NCBI GenBank assembly: GCA_009774145.1
Contig: VSND01000033.1
Location: 1-43,642 of the forward strand
Length of the DNA: 43,642 nt
Source: Lachnospiraceae bacterium
GTDB taxonomy: Bacteria > Bacillota > Clostridia > Lachnospirales > Lachnospiraceae
Direction of reading: 5' to 3'
The notes beneath the pieces were generated by a model. It did no database searches. It worked only from the letters and a program-made list of their open reading frames with translations, and had not been told where the DNA came from. The position numbers and the translations under genes are program-made. Position 1 is the first letter of the stretch. The number at the start of each line of letters is the position of its first letter. This document shows positions 32,769-43,642 of this stretch, piece after piece.

Positions 32769-34151
32769 TCATTCTGCCTGCAGTCCTGCCAGAAATCTGG
32801 CAGAATCCGTCGCCTTTCTCGTATTCGGGTACTCCTCAATCACTTTCTGATAGTATGTGATGGCCTTCTCTGTCTCGCCCGCGCCATGGCATGACCTGGC
32901 CAGGAAATAAAGCGCGTCGCCCTGTGTATTGTCCAGGTTATAACACTTTTCCAGTGCCTCAAGAGCCGTCTCATACTCTCTGGCCTGATATGCCGCATAA
33001 CCGGTCCGGTACAGTTCCGCCACAGCCTCGGCGCCCACCTCGGCAAAGAGAGAATCGTACAGAACCTTCCCATCGTCTGTCAGCGTCTCCTTATCGATCT
33101 GCTCCAGCTGTTCCAGGGAGCCCGCCATATCCTCCTCCGCATAAAAGCGGTACGCTTTTAAAAGCGCTTCCTGAAGTTCAAGTTTTTCGGATGCTTCTCC
33201 TGCTGCCTGGATCGCCGTTTCCGACTCCTTCTTCAGCGTTTCCATCTCCGTTTCCATGTTCGCCAGCGCCGCCGTCTTCTGCTCTACCTGGTTACTGTAT
33301 TCTGCAACGGCATCATTGAGCTCCGAACTTGTCATCTGCTGCTGCGCCGGAAGGATCAGAAACCACATGGCCGCCGCTCCGATCGCGATACCGATCGCCA
33401 CGTTGATGACAGAGTGAAGCCCCGTGTTATCCTTCACTCCGACCGGCTGAATGATCGTCTCGTTTCCGCTCACATAGGCAATCGCATCTTTATTATCCTG
33501 CTTCTCTTCTTTCTGCGTCTGTTTGCGGGGCTTTCTTCCCTCTGCTTCATCCAGCTCCTTGAGATAGCGGAGCGCTGTCGTATTGGTGCGGTCAATATTC
33601 AGCACTTTCTTCAGTTCGGACCGCGCTCCTGCGTAATTATCCGTTCTCATATACAAAAGCGCCAGAAGCTGATGCCCCTTCAGCAGATTGGAATTGGTCG
33701 ACAGAACCTTTTTCAGCTGGATCATCGCAAGGTCATAGCTTCCCTGCTCGCAGTACAGGAGAGACTGATTGTACTTCTTGATCGTCATATTAACCGCCTG
33801 AAGCCTGGCAGGATTTTTCTGAACCGACTCTATATAATCGTCGGCCAGATTATTCTCCTTCTGAAAATTCTTACTGAGGATCCACTGGGACAATGCCTCT
33901 ACCACATCCCCCATCTCGAACTGGACAAGTCCCAACAGGTTTCTTGCATCTGTATTTTTCTTGTTAATCTTCAGACTCTGGCGCAGAGAAACGGCCGCAC
34001 CTGACAGATCTCTGACTTTCGCCTTATCCAGTCCTTCATTATAATATGCATTGGAGATCTGAAGCAATCTGCGGTAACGGGAAATATCCACTCCACAATG
34101 GTCGCAGTAATCTGACCTCTCCAGTTCTGCTCCACAGTTAAAACATTTCAT
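32769..34151 (-). CDS. Zinc-ribbon TPR membrane protein
   Basis: This 460-aa protein starts with a zinc ribbon (CFNC, then CDHC). TPR repeats follow (about 35-205; GAAVSLRQSLKIN, SYDLAMIQLKKVL, NYAGARSELKKVL). One membrane helix (247-267, INVAIGIAIGAAAMWFLIL) leads to a coiled coil (about 275-325) and a second TPR set (about 365-450; REYETALEALEKC, ETEKAITYYQKVI). The TPRs thus lie on both sides of the membrane. Last gene of the T-box operon; probably a scaffold at the envelope. The specific role is unknown. Confidence 0.75.
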   Translation of the reverse strand: MKCFNCGAELERSDYCDHCGVDISRYRRLLQISNAYYNEGLDKAKVRDLSGAAVSLRQSLKINKKNTDARNLLGLVQFEMGDVVEALSQWILSKNFQKENNLADDYIESVQKNPARLQAVNMTIKKYNQSLLYCEQGSYDLAMIQLKKVLSTNSNLLKGHQLLALLYMRTDNYAGARSELKKVLNIDRTNTTALRYLKELDEAEGRKPRKQTQKEEKQDNKDAIAYVSGNETIIQPVGVKDNTGLHSVINVAIGIAIGAAAMWFLILPAQQQMTSSELNDAVAEYSNQVEQKTAALANMETEMETLKKESETAIQAAGEASEKLELQEALLKAYRFYAEEDMAGSLEQLEQIDKETLTDDGKVLYDSLFAEVGAEAVAELYRTGYAAYQAREYETALEALEKCYNLDNTQGDALYFLARSCHGAGETEKAITYYQKVIEEYPNTRKATDSARFLAGLQAE

Positions 34152-34164
34152 ATAGCCACCTTTT

Positions 34165-34308
34165 CTACTGATGTTCTTTCATTCCCTTTAATATTTCATC
34201 CATTAAATCTGATACATCAGAAAGATTATTATTGTAAACGGTATCCTCTACCTGATCGATCTCAGGACTCGGACGGAATTTCTTTAATTCTTCTTCAAAA
34301 TCAAGCAT
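34165..34308 (-). CDS. 47-aa acidic protein coupled to folC
   Basis: The frame MLDFEEELKKFRPSPEID, then VSDLMDEILKGMKEHQ, begins inside the end of folC (ATGcTTGA overlap) with AGGAG 9 nt upstream. It ends 13 bp before the TPR gene. It is too short to be noticed in ordinary gene tracks but has consistent coding character and signals. Function unknown; possibly a small helical partner of the TPR protein. Confidence 0.65.
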   Translation of the reverse strand: MLDFEEELKKFRPSPEIDQVEDTVYNNNLSDVSDLMDEILKGMKEHQ

Positions 34309-35602
34309 GCTCTCTGCTCCTTATAATATTCTTCAAACTGCCTGCCAGATACAGGGACCCAACACAGAACAGTATTCCGTCCCCCTTCTTCTCAAGCGCT
34401 GCATCCAGTGCATCCGGAATCGAAGCGATTGCCGTGACCTCCTGCCTGGTATATTTCCTGAAGATCTGCGCCAGTTCATCCGCCGGGATCAGACGGTCCG
34501 ATTCGATCTGCGTAACCACCACCCCGGACAGTTCCAGGTTCTCGCAGATGGTCCGTATCATCCCTTCATAATCCTTTTCCTTTACGCAGGAAAACAGCAG
34601 GGTAACCTTCCCGTCCTTCTGGAACCTGCGGGCAGTCTTCACAAATTCCTCCACGCCGGAATCATTGTGCGCACCATCCAGGATCACACCCGGAAGTATG
34701 GTCTCCATACGTCCTTCCCAGTGCATCCGCTCCATGCCGTTATGGATGTCCTCCTGCGTCAGCCCGATATCCATGATCCGGGCTGCCGTCACTGCCTCCA
34801 TCGCATTCATGATCTGATACTCCGCCACGCTGGAGATGGACACATCCATAGGTAAATAATACCCAGTATCCATGGAAAAATCAATCGTTTTCTGGGTATT
34901 CATTAAAATTTTATACATATCCGGGCGTATCGCATAAGCCTTCGCATGCATCCGGGCCGCTTTTTTGAGAATTACCGACTCTACATCCGCCCTGGTCCCG
35001 TCATACACGACCGGGCAGCCTTCCTTGATGATGCCTGCCTTTTCGCCGGCAATCTGTTCATACGTATCCCCAAGATACTCTGTATGTTCCAGGCTTATGG
35101 ATGTGATGACGCTGACCATGGGCTTTTCAATCACATTGGTGGCATCAAAGCGTCCGCCAAGTCCGGTCTCCAGCACGACGTATTCCATCCCGCTCTTATC
35201 AAAGATCCAGATCCCCATCAGGAACAGGAGTTCGAAAAAGGTCGGATGTGCAAAATCCCCCGGCTGCTCCTTCAGAAGGCGGTGCACAATGTCCATCACC
35301 GCCTCAAAGGCCTCCAGAAACAGTTCATTGGATACCATCTGCTGATTCAGCTGAAAACGCTCATTGATATCCACCAGATGCGGGGAGATGAACAGTCCCG
35401 TCTGTTTCCCCGCCGTTGTCAGAATGGAAGACAGATAGGCGCACACAGACCCCTTTCCGTTGGAACCCGCCACATGGATCAGTTTCATGCCACGCTCCGG
35501 ATGTCCCATGGCTGCAAGGACCATTCTGGTATTTTCCAGTGTGTTTTTCTTCGTAAATCTGGGCGTATCATTAATATATGCTTCTGCTTCTCTGTAATTC
35601 AT
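34301..35602 (-). CDS. folC: Folylpolyglutamate / dihydrofolate synthase
   Basis: This 433-aa Mur-ligase-like enzyme adds glutamate to folates (and, in bifunctional members, to dihydropteroate). The P-loop is GSNGKGSVCAYL near residue 48. ETGLGGRFDATNV and GVILDGAHND are family motifs. ATG 35602 is preferred over an in-frame TTG 12 bp earlier because GGAG stands 6 nt before it; it then begins one base after the valS stop. Confidence 0.95.
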   Translation of the reverse strand: MNYREAEAYINDTPRFTKKNTLENTRMVLAAMGHPERGMKLIHVAGSNGKGSVCAYLSSILTTAGKQTGLFISPHLVDINERFQLNQQMVSNELFLEAFEAVMDIVHRLLKEQPGDFAHPTFFELLFLMGIWIFDKSGMEYVVLETGLGGRFDATNVIEKPMVSVITSISLEHTEYLGDTYEQIAGEKAGIIKEGCPVVYDGTRADVESVILKKAARMHAKAYAIRPDMYKILMNTQKTIDFSMDTGYYLPMDVSISSVAEYQIMNAMEAVTAARIMDIGLTQEDIHNGMERMHWEGRMETILPGVILDGAHNDSGVEEFVKTARRFQKDGKVTLLFSCVKEKDYEGMIRTICENLELSGVVVTQIESDRLIPADELAQIFRKYTRQEVTAIASIPDALDAALEKKGDGILFCVGSLYLAGSLKNIIRSREHA

Positions 35603-35603
35603 C

Positions 35604-38240
<2,637 letters not shown>

Positions 38241-38252
38241 GTTCTCTCCTTA

Positions 38253-40010
38253 TTATGGTTCTGTTATCAGTTGTATATACATTTCGTCGGCGGTACAGCT
38301 TTCATCCAGAAGAAGCTCTGCCGTCCGGACCTCTTCTCCGTTGACCAGCCAGCCGTAAAATTCCTGTCCGTTCTCCGGTTCTGCTGTAAGCGTCAGAGGA
38401 TAATTGTGATAATAGGTTCCCGTATAGCTTTCCCCGCCCTTCAGGCGAATCTCACTGAAGGATACCTGTATTCCATCCGGCAGCTCCAGTCTGAGCGTAT
38501 ACGGGTCTGCAGCTTTCAGATATTCCTGAAGCCCTTCGTGCACCCGGATACCGCTTTCTTCTGCCGCTTCCTTCATCCTGTCCACTGCCGTCTGCTGTCT
38601 CATACGTTCTTCTTCTGTATAATAAAGCTCCATGGATCCTGCAAGCTTTTCATCCTCTTCTTCAATCAGCCGGAGTACATGGTCCTCCTGATAGACGGTT
38701 GCCGTCAGGTCACAGACCATGTTAACAAACCTGGTCCGGTACAGTTCAGACTGCATCAGAAGATACAGGGTATCCGTTGCATCCTCAACCGGCTCTTCCA
38801 TCAGATAGGCAAACTCATCCGGCACCTCATATCCCGTTGTATCCTGATAGACGGCATCCAGATCATACAGGAAGAAACGGACTTTTCCGTCTCCGTATGC
38901 ACTGCTGCTGGTCTCTGCGCATTTCCAGGACAGGAAATTGTGATAGGGCCAGTCCACATTGTTCATGATCAGATTCACTGCATAATGTTTCAGCATATCC
39001 GTCATATCCACCTGTCTTTCCAGGCTTTCCATGCGCTTTGGATCGTTCAGATCCTGGCGGAGCTGGTTATAATACCCGCCGAAACGGGCGCTGTTGATCT
39101 CATTGGGCTCATATTTCTCAATATCGTCCTTCTGCGCTCCGATTGCATGTGCAATGTTATACCGAGTGTATTTTTCCTGAAGCTGTATGATTCCGTAATA
39201 GCTTCCGTTTAGAAAGAGAATGCCCGGTCTGGCTCCTGCACAGACCATACCGGAATCTTTGCCCAGTCTGCTCACCACATTCCATTTCAGCATGGTTCCT
39301 TCATGGTCGGAACCGCCGTTGCGGAGCACCAGCCGGTTATAGGACTGCCCCTTTTCATTCCCCGCCATATCGGTTTCAAAAAAATCATATTCGAAGGTCG
39401 GATGCTCCGGGTCATAGACCGAATCGCTGATCAGCTTAAAACTCTTCTGGGCAAATTCTCTGGAACCGTGGCCGGATATGGCGATCCCGGTTCCCTGTGC
39501 CAGCATCCGCGTTCCGTCCGGCTCATAAAATTCCACATAGGCCGGCCGGTCCCATTCTCCGTTCTCCCCCTCCTCCCCATAATTGGCAAGAATGCCTGTC
39601 TCTTCGTCGTACAGCACCTTTTCATCTGCTGACAGCGACACCACCATCACATCAAACAGCTCCGATACGCCTTTTCCCACAAAATACGTCTGCGTGCAGA
39701 TTTTCCCCGGCTCTCCATTCTGAAATACAGCCGCCTTTACCACGGTCACCTTCTCCGGGAGGCCCGCTTCTATGGGAATCGGTCCCTCATAGATCCTTGA
39801 CTGCATGGTAGGATCGCTTCCGTCCAGTGTGTAACGGATCGTCCCCCCAGACAGGCCGCATCGCAGGGTCAGCTCAAATGCTTCCTCCTGAAATGCCTCC
39901 TCTTCCGAAAAGCGTACAGCCGGTTCTCTTACCACCCAACGCAGAAGTCCTGTCAAAGCCGCCGCCAATACAAATGTTACGGCGGCAGCAACTATATATT
40001 TCCGGTTCAA
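38253..40010 (-). CDS. CotH-family protein with membrane anchor
   Basis: This 585-aa protein has an N-terminal hydrophobic anchor (IVAAAVTFVLAAALTGLL). A chitobiase-like beta domain follows (about 45-110; TIRYTLDGSDPTMQSRIYEG). The CotH kinase-like core (about 120-470) holds ISGHGSREFAQKSFKL, LFLNGSYYGIIQLQEKYTR and RFFLYDLDAVYQDTTGYE. A beta-rich tail (SYTGTYYHNYPLTLTAEPE) ends it. CotH of Bacillus phosphorylates spore-coat proteins; clostridial secreted members are less understood. It is the first gene below the T-box leader, which is unexpected for a non-amino-acid gene. Spore or surface function is inferred. Confidence 0.85.
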   Translation of the reverse strand: MNRKYIVAAAVTFVLAAALTGLLRWVVREPAVRFSEEEAFQEEAFELTLRCGLSGGTIRYTLDGSDPTMQSRIYEGPIPIEAGLPEKVTVVKAAVFQNGEPGKICTQTYFVGKGVSELFDVMVVSLSADEKVLYDEETGILANYGEEGENGEWDRPAYVEFYEPDGTRMLAQGTGIAISGHGSREFAQKSFKLISDSVYDPEHPTFEYDFFETDMAGNEKGQSYNRLVLRNGGSDHEGTMLKWNVVSRLGKDSGMVCAGARPGILFLNGSYYGIIQLQEKYTRYNIAHAIGAQKDDIEKYEPNEINSARFGGYYNQLRQDLNDPKRMESLERQVDMTDMLKHYAVNLIMNNVDWPYHNFLSWKCAETSSSAYGDGKVRFFLYDLDAVYQDTTGYEVPDEFAYLMEEPVEDATDTLYLLMQSELYRTRFVNMVCDLTATVYQEDHVLRLIEEEDEKLAGSMELYYTEEERMRQQTAVDRMKEAAEESGIRVHEGLQEYLKAADPYTLRLELPDGIQVSFSEIRLKGGESYTGTYYHNYPLTLTAEPENGQEFYGWLVNGEEVRTAELLLDESCTADEMYIQLITEP

Positions 40011-40066
40011 GATCGCTCCTTTTCATGTGCCGGACAGCAGATTCCCATCCAGGGTTCCCCTGCCGC

Positions 40067-40317
40067 CCGAAAAAAATGCCCTCTGCACAGCCGTGCAAAG
40101 GGCGAATTATCGCGGTACCACCTTTGTTCGTATGAAATCATACCTCATTCTCCTTAACGCGGATCATACGGGAACACCTACTCTCTTCTTTCCGTGTTCC
40201 GGCTCCAAAGCCACTTTCCCCATGTCCTTCTTCTGAAGCCGTCTTCCAGCCAGCGGACGGCTCTCTCTGGCAGCCGGTACATAAGTACTCTTCTTCTTCT
40301 CAGCCTTTCTCTGTCCT
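40067..40317 (-). ncRNA. T-box leader, valine specifier (GUG)
   Basis: On the minus strand stem I contains the AGTACTTATGT side, an AGAGAG motif and, on the returning strand, ACATGGGGAAAGTGGC. By comparison with known T-box leaders the specifier is GTG (40212-40214), a valine codon. The T-box AGGTGGTACCGCG (40111-40123) contains UGGU (40117-40120) that would pair with the 3' end of a tRNA whose discriminator is A, as tRNA-Val usually has. The terminator is a GCCCTTTGCAC/GTGCAGAGGGC stem with seven T (about 40067-40103). Uncharged tRNA-Val should allow read-through. Confidence 0.92.
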
Positions 40318-40322
40318 TAAAC

Positions 40323-40351
40323 AGTCTAAACGCTGTTGTTCTCTTTGTCAA
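40323..40351 (-). promoter_or_regulatory. Promoter of the T-box operon
   Basis: TTGACA (40346-40351), a 17-nt spacer and TAGACT (40323-40328) on the minus strand, lying just past the stop codon of the upstream ABC-F gene, with no terminator between. Confidence 0.75.
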
Positions 40352-40369
40352 GGGGCTGACCGATGTTTT

Positions 40370-42169
40370 TTATCTTTGACCGGCAATCCGGTCCGCCAGA
40401 TCACTCAGATAGAGATACCTTTCCATCTTCTCCTCCAGAAGCGTCTCCTGCGCCTCCTTTTCCTGTGTCAGCCGGTTCAGCTCCACAAAATCCGTTGCGG
40501 CGCTTTCGATTTTTTTCTCCAGTTGTGCGATCCCCTCTTCGATCTGCCCGATCTGCGTCTCAATGGTCTCATAGTCCTTCTGTTCCTGCCAGGTAAATTT
40601 CAGCTTTGCCGTTTTCACCTTTTCCGTTTTCTCTGACGGGTTTTTCTTCGCCGTCTCCGACAGATTCTTCTCCTTTTCCTCCCGCTGTCCTGCTTCAAGA
40701 TAATCCGAATACCCGCCTTCATACTGGCGAAGCACTCCGTTTCCTTCAAATACAAACAGTCTCTCTGCCGTCTTATCCAGAAAATAACGGTCATGAGATA
40801 CCATGATCAGAATTCCCGAAAAATGCTCCAGATAGTCCTCCAGTATGGCAAGCGTCTGAATATCCAGATCATTGGTCGGCTCATCCAGGATCAGAATATT
40901 GGGTGCCTCCATGAGCACCTTCAAAAGATAAAGCCGCCGCTTCTCTCCGCCGGACAGTTTTCCGATCAGAGAGTGCTGAAGCGCTCCGTCAAACAGAAAC
41001 CGTTCCAGCATCATGGAAGCCGATATGCTGCCGTCCTCTGTCTGCACATATTCTGCGGTGTCCCTGATATAGTCGATCACTTTCTGACCGGGATCCAGGT
41101 ATTCATTTTCCTGGGAAAAATAGCCGATCTTTACCGTAGATCCCATGATGACTTCCCCGCAGTCCGGCGGTTCCAGCCCCATGATGATCTTCATCATGGT
41201 CGTCTTGCCGCAGCCGTTCGGCCCTGCAAATCCAATCCGGTCCTTCTTCCGGAACGCATAGCTGAAATCCGAGATCAGAATTTCCCCTCCATAGCTTTTT
41301 GTGATTCCTGAAAGCTCCAGCGTCTTCTTTCCCAGCCGGGAAGATACCGTATTGATATCCACCTTCTGATCCTGAACCGGAGCCTTTGTCCTGTCTCTCA
41401 GCGCTTCGTATCTCTGGATATGCGCCTTCTGCTTCGTGGAGCGTGCCCTGGCTCCGCGCCGCATCCATTCCAGTTCGATGCGCAGAATATTCCGGTTCTT
41501 CCGGTAAGCTGCCTGCTCCTGCTCTTCCCGTTTTGCTTTCGCCTCCAGATAACCTTCAAAATTCGTCTGGTAACTGTACAGCTTTCCTCTGTGGAGCTCC
41601 ACAATCCGGTTGCATACCCGGTCCAGAAAATAACGATCGTGCGTAACCATGACAAGCGCTCCCTTTCTCCGGATCAGCGCCTGTTCCAGCCAGAGGATCA
41701 TCTCGCTGTTCAGATGGTTGGTGGGCTCGTCCAGCAGAAGAATATCACAGGGCGCCGTCAGAGCAGCAGCCAGGGCCGCCATTTTCTTCTGACCGCCGGA
41801 CAGATGATCGATCACCTCGTTTTCATCTTCGAAGCCCATCAGATTCAGGATCTCTTTTCCATCTCCCGCAATGCTCCATTCATTGTCCTCGGTCCTGTTG
41901 GCTGTTATCACATAATCGCAGAGCGTAATCCCTTTGGGAAATTCCGGGTTCTGAGGAAGATAACGGCCCCAGACCCGGTTTCCCTTTACGATTTCCCCTG
42001 CGTCCGGCTCCTCTTCTCCCGCAAGTATCCGAAGCAGCGTCGATTTCCCGGTGCCGTTGATCCCCACGATCCCCGTCTTGTCCTGTTCTTCAATGCTGAA
42101 GTCAATACCGGAAAAAAGCTCCCTGTCCGTGAAGCTCTTCCTGATCTCCTTCGCCGTCAATAAATTCAT
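40370..42169 (-). CDS. Uup-like ABC-F ATPase
   Basis: This 599-aa soluble twin-ABC protein has NBD1 GINGTGKST (near 36), LSGGQKKMAAL and DILLLDEPTNHLN. A linker (MRRGARARSTKQKAHIQRYE) follows, then NBD2 GPNGCGKTT (near 319), LSGGEKRRLYLL and DEPTNDLD. A C-terminal coiled coil (about 525-599) is like the ABC_tran_CTD of Uup/YfmR proteins. Such proteins act on the ribosome and nucleic acids rather than in transport. It begins 3 bp after the AAA gene, implying one operon. Confidence 0.9.
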   Translation of the reverse strand: MNLLTAKEIRKSFTDRELFSGIDFSIEEQDKTGIVGINGTGKSTLLRILAGEEEPDAGEIVKGNRVWGRYLPQNPEFPKGITLCDYVITANRTEDNEWSIAGDGKEILNLMGFEDENEVIDHLSGGQKKMAALAAALTAPCDILLLDEPTNHLNSEMILWLEQALIRRKGALVMVTHDRYFLDRVCNRIVELHRGKLYSYQTNFEGYLEAKAKREEQEQAAYRKNRNILRIELEWMRRGARARSTKQKAHIQRYEALRDRTKAPVQDQKVDINTVSSRLGKKTLELSGITKSYGGEILISDFSYAFRKKDRIGFAGPNGCGKTTMMKIIMGLEPPDCGEVIMGSTVKIGYFSQENEYLDPGQKVIDYIRDTAEYVQTEDGSISASMMLERFLFDGALQHSLIGKLSGGEKRRLYLLKVLMEAPNILILDEPTNDLDIQTLAILEDYLEHFSGILIMVSHDRYFLDKTAERLFVFEGNGVLRQYEGGYSDYLEAGQREEKEKNLSETAKKNPSEKTEKVKTAKLKFTWQEQKDYETIETQIGQIEEGIAQLEKKIESAATDFVELNRLTQEKEAQETLLEEKMERYLYLSDLADRIAGQR

Positions 42170-42172
42170 ACC

Positions 42173-43642
42173 TTACTCCATAAAATCTGCTTCTCTCAGC
42201 AGACGGTTGCCAAATTCATCCACACTTTTTCTGGTAATCCGATCCAGTATCCGTCGAACGCCTGCTTTTTCTGCATGCTCGATCGCACGGTCAATGATCT
42301 CCTTTACCTCAGCCACCGTTACCAGATGGTCATTGGTCTGCCTGCTTCCGATCCGGTCATACAGCGCCAGCTTTCCGAATTCATCAAAAGAGTATTCCTG
42401 CTCCAGCGCATAAGAGGTTCCGAAAGCTACCAGTTCATCATTGGTAAACACCGGAATATCGATGCTGTGTTCAAATTTGGAAGCAAAATTTTTATTTTTA
42501 TGAAAGAGCCGTTCGATCTCTTCCGCAGTATCCTCCAGAATGACAAGAAGCCCTCCGGTGTCCGCCTCCATGACAAGGCTCAGCGCCATCATGGTCGCAT
42601 CTGAAAGCCCTCCGGCTCCTTCTATGATCAGTGCGCCGCCCTTTAACCGGGTAAGCACTTCATAGACATCCTTTGTATTCAGCTTCTGTCCGCTGATTTT
42701 CGCCAGCTTGTTGCCGCCGATCTGCTGCTGTTTCTGCAGGGCTTTGACAATATCGATTGCCAGAGTCGTCTTCCCGTTTCCCTGTTTTCCGGTCACGATC
42801 AGGTTTCCTCTGGAGGAATTCGTCATTCCCTCTCTGGAATCTCCTTTAAACAGCACCGACAGCTGCTGGCTCATTCCCTTTACAGAGGTAAAATACGCAA
42901 AAAGTCTTGCCTGCTCCTCTGTAAGATGCCCGGAATTAATGGCCATCTCGGAAACCTCCGCAGCAAGAGAACGTTCCAGTTCCTGAATCATATTCAAAGA
43001 CGTCGTATCTCCCGACAGCCTCTTTTTCTCCGAACCGGAGGAAGGCTCTTCGACAAATTCTATCGCAAGCTCCTCTTCTACCTCTTCTTCCTCTTCTTCG
43101 ATCTCATCGTCCAGATCCTGCGGCAGGTCATCCTCTGTTATCACCGATGCCGTTTCCCTTGCCTTCCTCTCCTCATCAGCCTCCTGAAGAATCCGCTGTA
43201 CATCCTCCGGAATCATATCCGAGACCCCTTCAATCAGCTTGATCAGTTCTGCCGTTTCCTGCTTTACCTTCTCCCTGCGCTTCTGTTCTTCTCTGGCGCC
43301 CGCTTCCAGAAGCGCCTCTGTCTTTGCCTTCTTCTGTTCCCATTCATCAAGAATCTCATTGACACTCAGCTGCTCTGTTCCCTCATGTCCTGATTCTGAT
43401 GTCTCTTCCGGAAATGAAATCTCCTCTTCTGTCTCCTTCGCCGTCCCGCTTCCAAAGCCGGAATCCGGCAGCTCGATCATTCCGTCTTTCCAAACGTTCG
43501 GTTCCGGTTCCGACTCCTCTTCTGTTTCCTTCGGCGTTTCTTCTCCAAAACCAAAAACCGGCAGGTCAATCGTTCCGTCTTCCCGGAAATCCGGTTCTTC
43601 TGCTTTCTCCGGCGGCGCTTCGCCGAAGCCAAGATCCGGCAG
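42173..43642 (-). CDS. AAA-type ATPase with N-terminal acidic repeats, partial
   Basis: The frame is open to the window edge, so the N-terminus is missing; at least 489 codons are present. The visible N-terminal part has repeats of the kind DGxIxLPxxGFGE...ETEEE (three LPxxGFG copies in about 70 residues), then a long acidic, coiled region. The ATPase domain has Walker A TGKQGNGKTT, a GGALIIEGAGGL strand and a small helical lid (HLVTVAEVKEIIDRAIEHAEKAG) like CbxX/SpoVK-type AAA proteins. A sporulation or regulatory role is inferred from that resemblance and from the setting. Confidence 0.7.
   Translation of the reverse strand: MPDLGFGEAPPEKAEEPDFREDGTIDLPVFGFGEETPKETEEESEPEPNVWKDGMIELPDSGFGSGTAKETEEEISFPEETSESGHEGTEQLSVNEILDEWEQKKAKTEALLEAGAREEQKRREKVKQETAELIKLIEGVSDMIPEDVQRILQEADEERKARETASVITEDDLPQDLDDEIEEEEEEVEEELAIEFVEEPSSGSEKKRLSGDTTSLNMIQELERSLAAEVSEMAINSGHLTEEQARLFAYFTSVKGMSQQLSVLFKGDSREGMTNSSRGNLIVTGKQGNGKTTLAIDIVKALQKQQQIGGNKLAKISGQKLNTKDVYEVLTRLKGGALIIEGAGGLSDATMMALSLVMEADTGGLLVILEDTAEEIERLFHKNKNFASKFEHSIDIPVFTNDELVAFGTSYALEQEYSFDEFGKLALYDRIGSRQTNDHLVTVAEVKEIIDRAIEHAEKAGVRRILDRITRKSVDEFGNRLLREADFME

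Overview
The window looks like chromosome from a spore-forming member of the Clostridia, most likely Lachnospiraceae. The right half (about 24.8-43.6 kb) has the GC-richer codon use and ordinary gene content of such a genome. It carries an FtsA-like protein, ABC-F ATPases, the spoIIA-sigF operon with spoVAA/spoVAB, and a Val-specific T-box leader with valS and folC. The left half (about 1-23 kb) is more AT-rich and is an accessory island with two kinds of site-specific recombinase. The genus call is inference; no rRNA or tRNA gene was seen.

Left part: an AlbA_2/HATPase regulator carrying an internal tandem repeat (0.1-1.6 kb) is followed by a minus-strand pair of exported proteins (1.9-4.0 kb). 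One of these is a DUF11-like lipoprotein that has a close paralogue at 18.2-19.5 kb. Between the paralogues lie two small zinc-ribbon genes with similar 3' hairpins, a catalytic-domain-only tyrosine recombinase (5.4 kb) and a Cro-like regulator. A plus-strand block follows (7.0-18.1 kb): an MT-A70 methyltransferase, small membrane proteins, a VirD4/TraG-like ATPase, a replication-relaxation protein, an HTH/zinc-ribbon protein, an amidoligase, a gamma-glutamylcyclotransferase, a DUF5049-like protein, a protein whose C-terminal half resembles the amidoligase tail, and two overlapping large serine recombinases. This resembles an integrative mobilizable element.

Middle (18.2-25.3 kb): a second surface-protein operon, an unknown gene behind a very clear promoter/operator, a sigma-like regulator with a structured leader, an AAA-ATPase/PD-(D/E)XK protein, and a decayed C-terminal fragment of a PEP/pyruvate-binding protein that still has a promoter and a short hairpin terminator.

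Right part: ftsA-like and an ABC-F gene run on the plus strand. Converging on them, the minus strand carries an AAA protein (running off the window) and an Uup-like ABC-F, then a T-box-controlled operon (cotH-like, valS, folC, a 47-aa ORF, a TPR protein, terminator), then spoIIAA-spoIIAB-sigF-spoVAA-spoVAB. Two things most deserve a second look. One is the T-box leader with a valine specifier that reads first into a CotH-like gene and only then into valS. The other is the amidoligase/cyclotransferase cluster with its shared C-terminal module.
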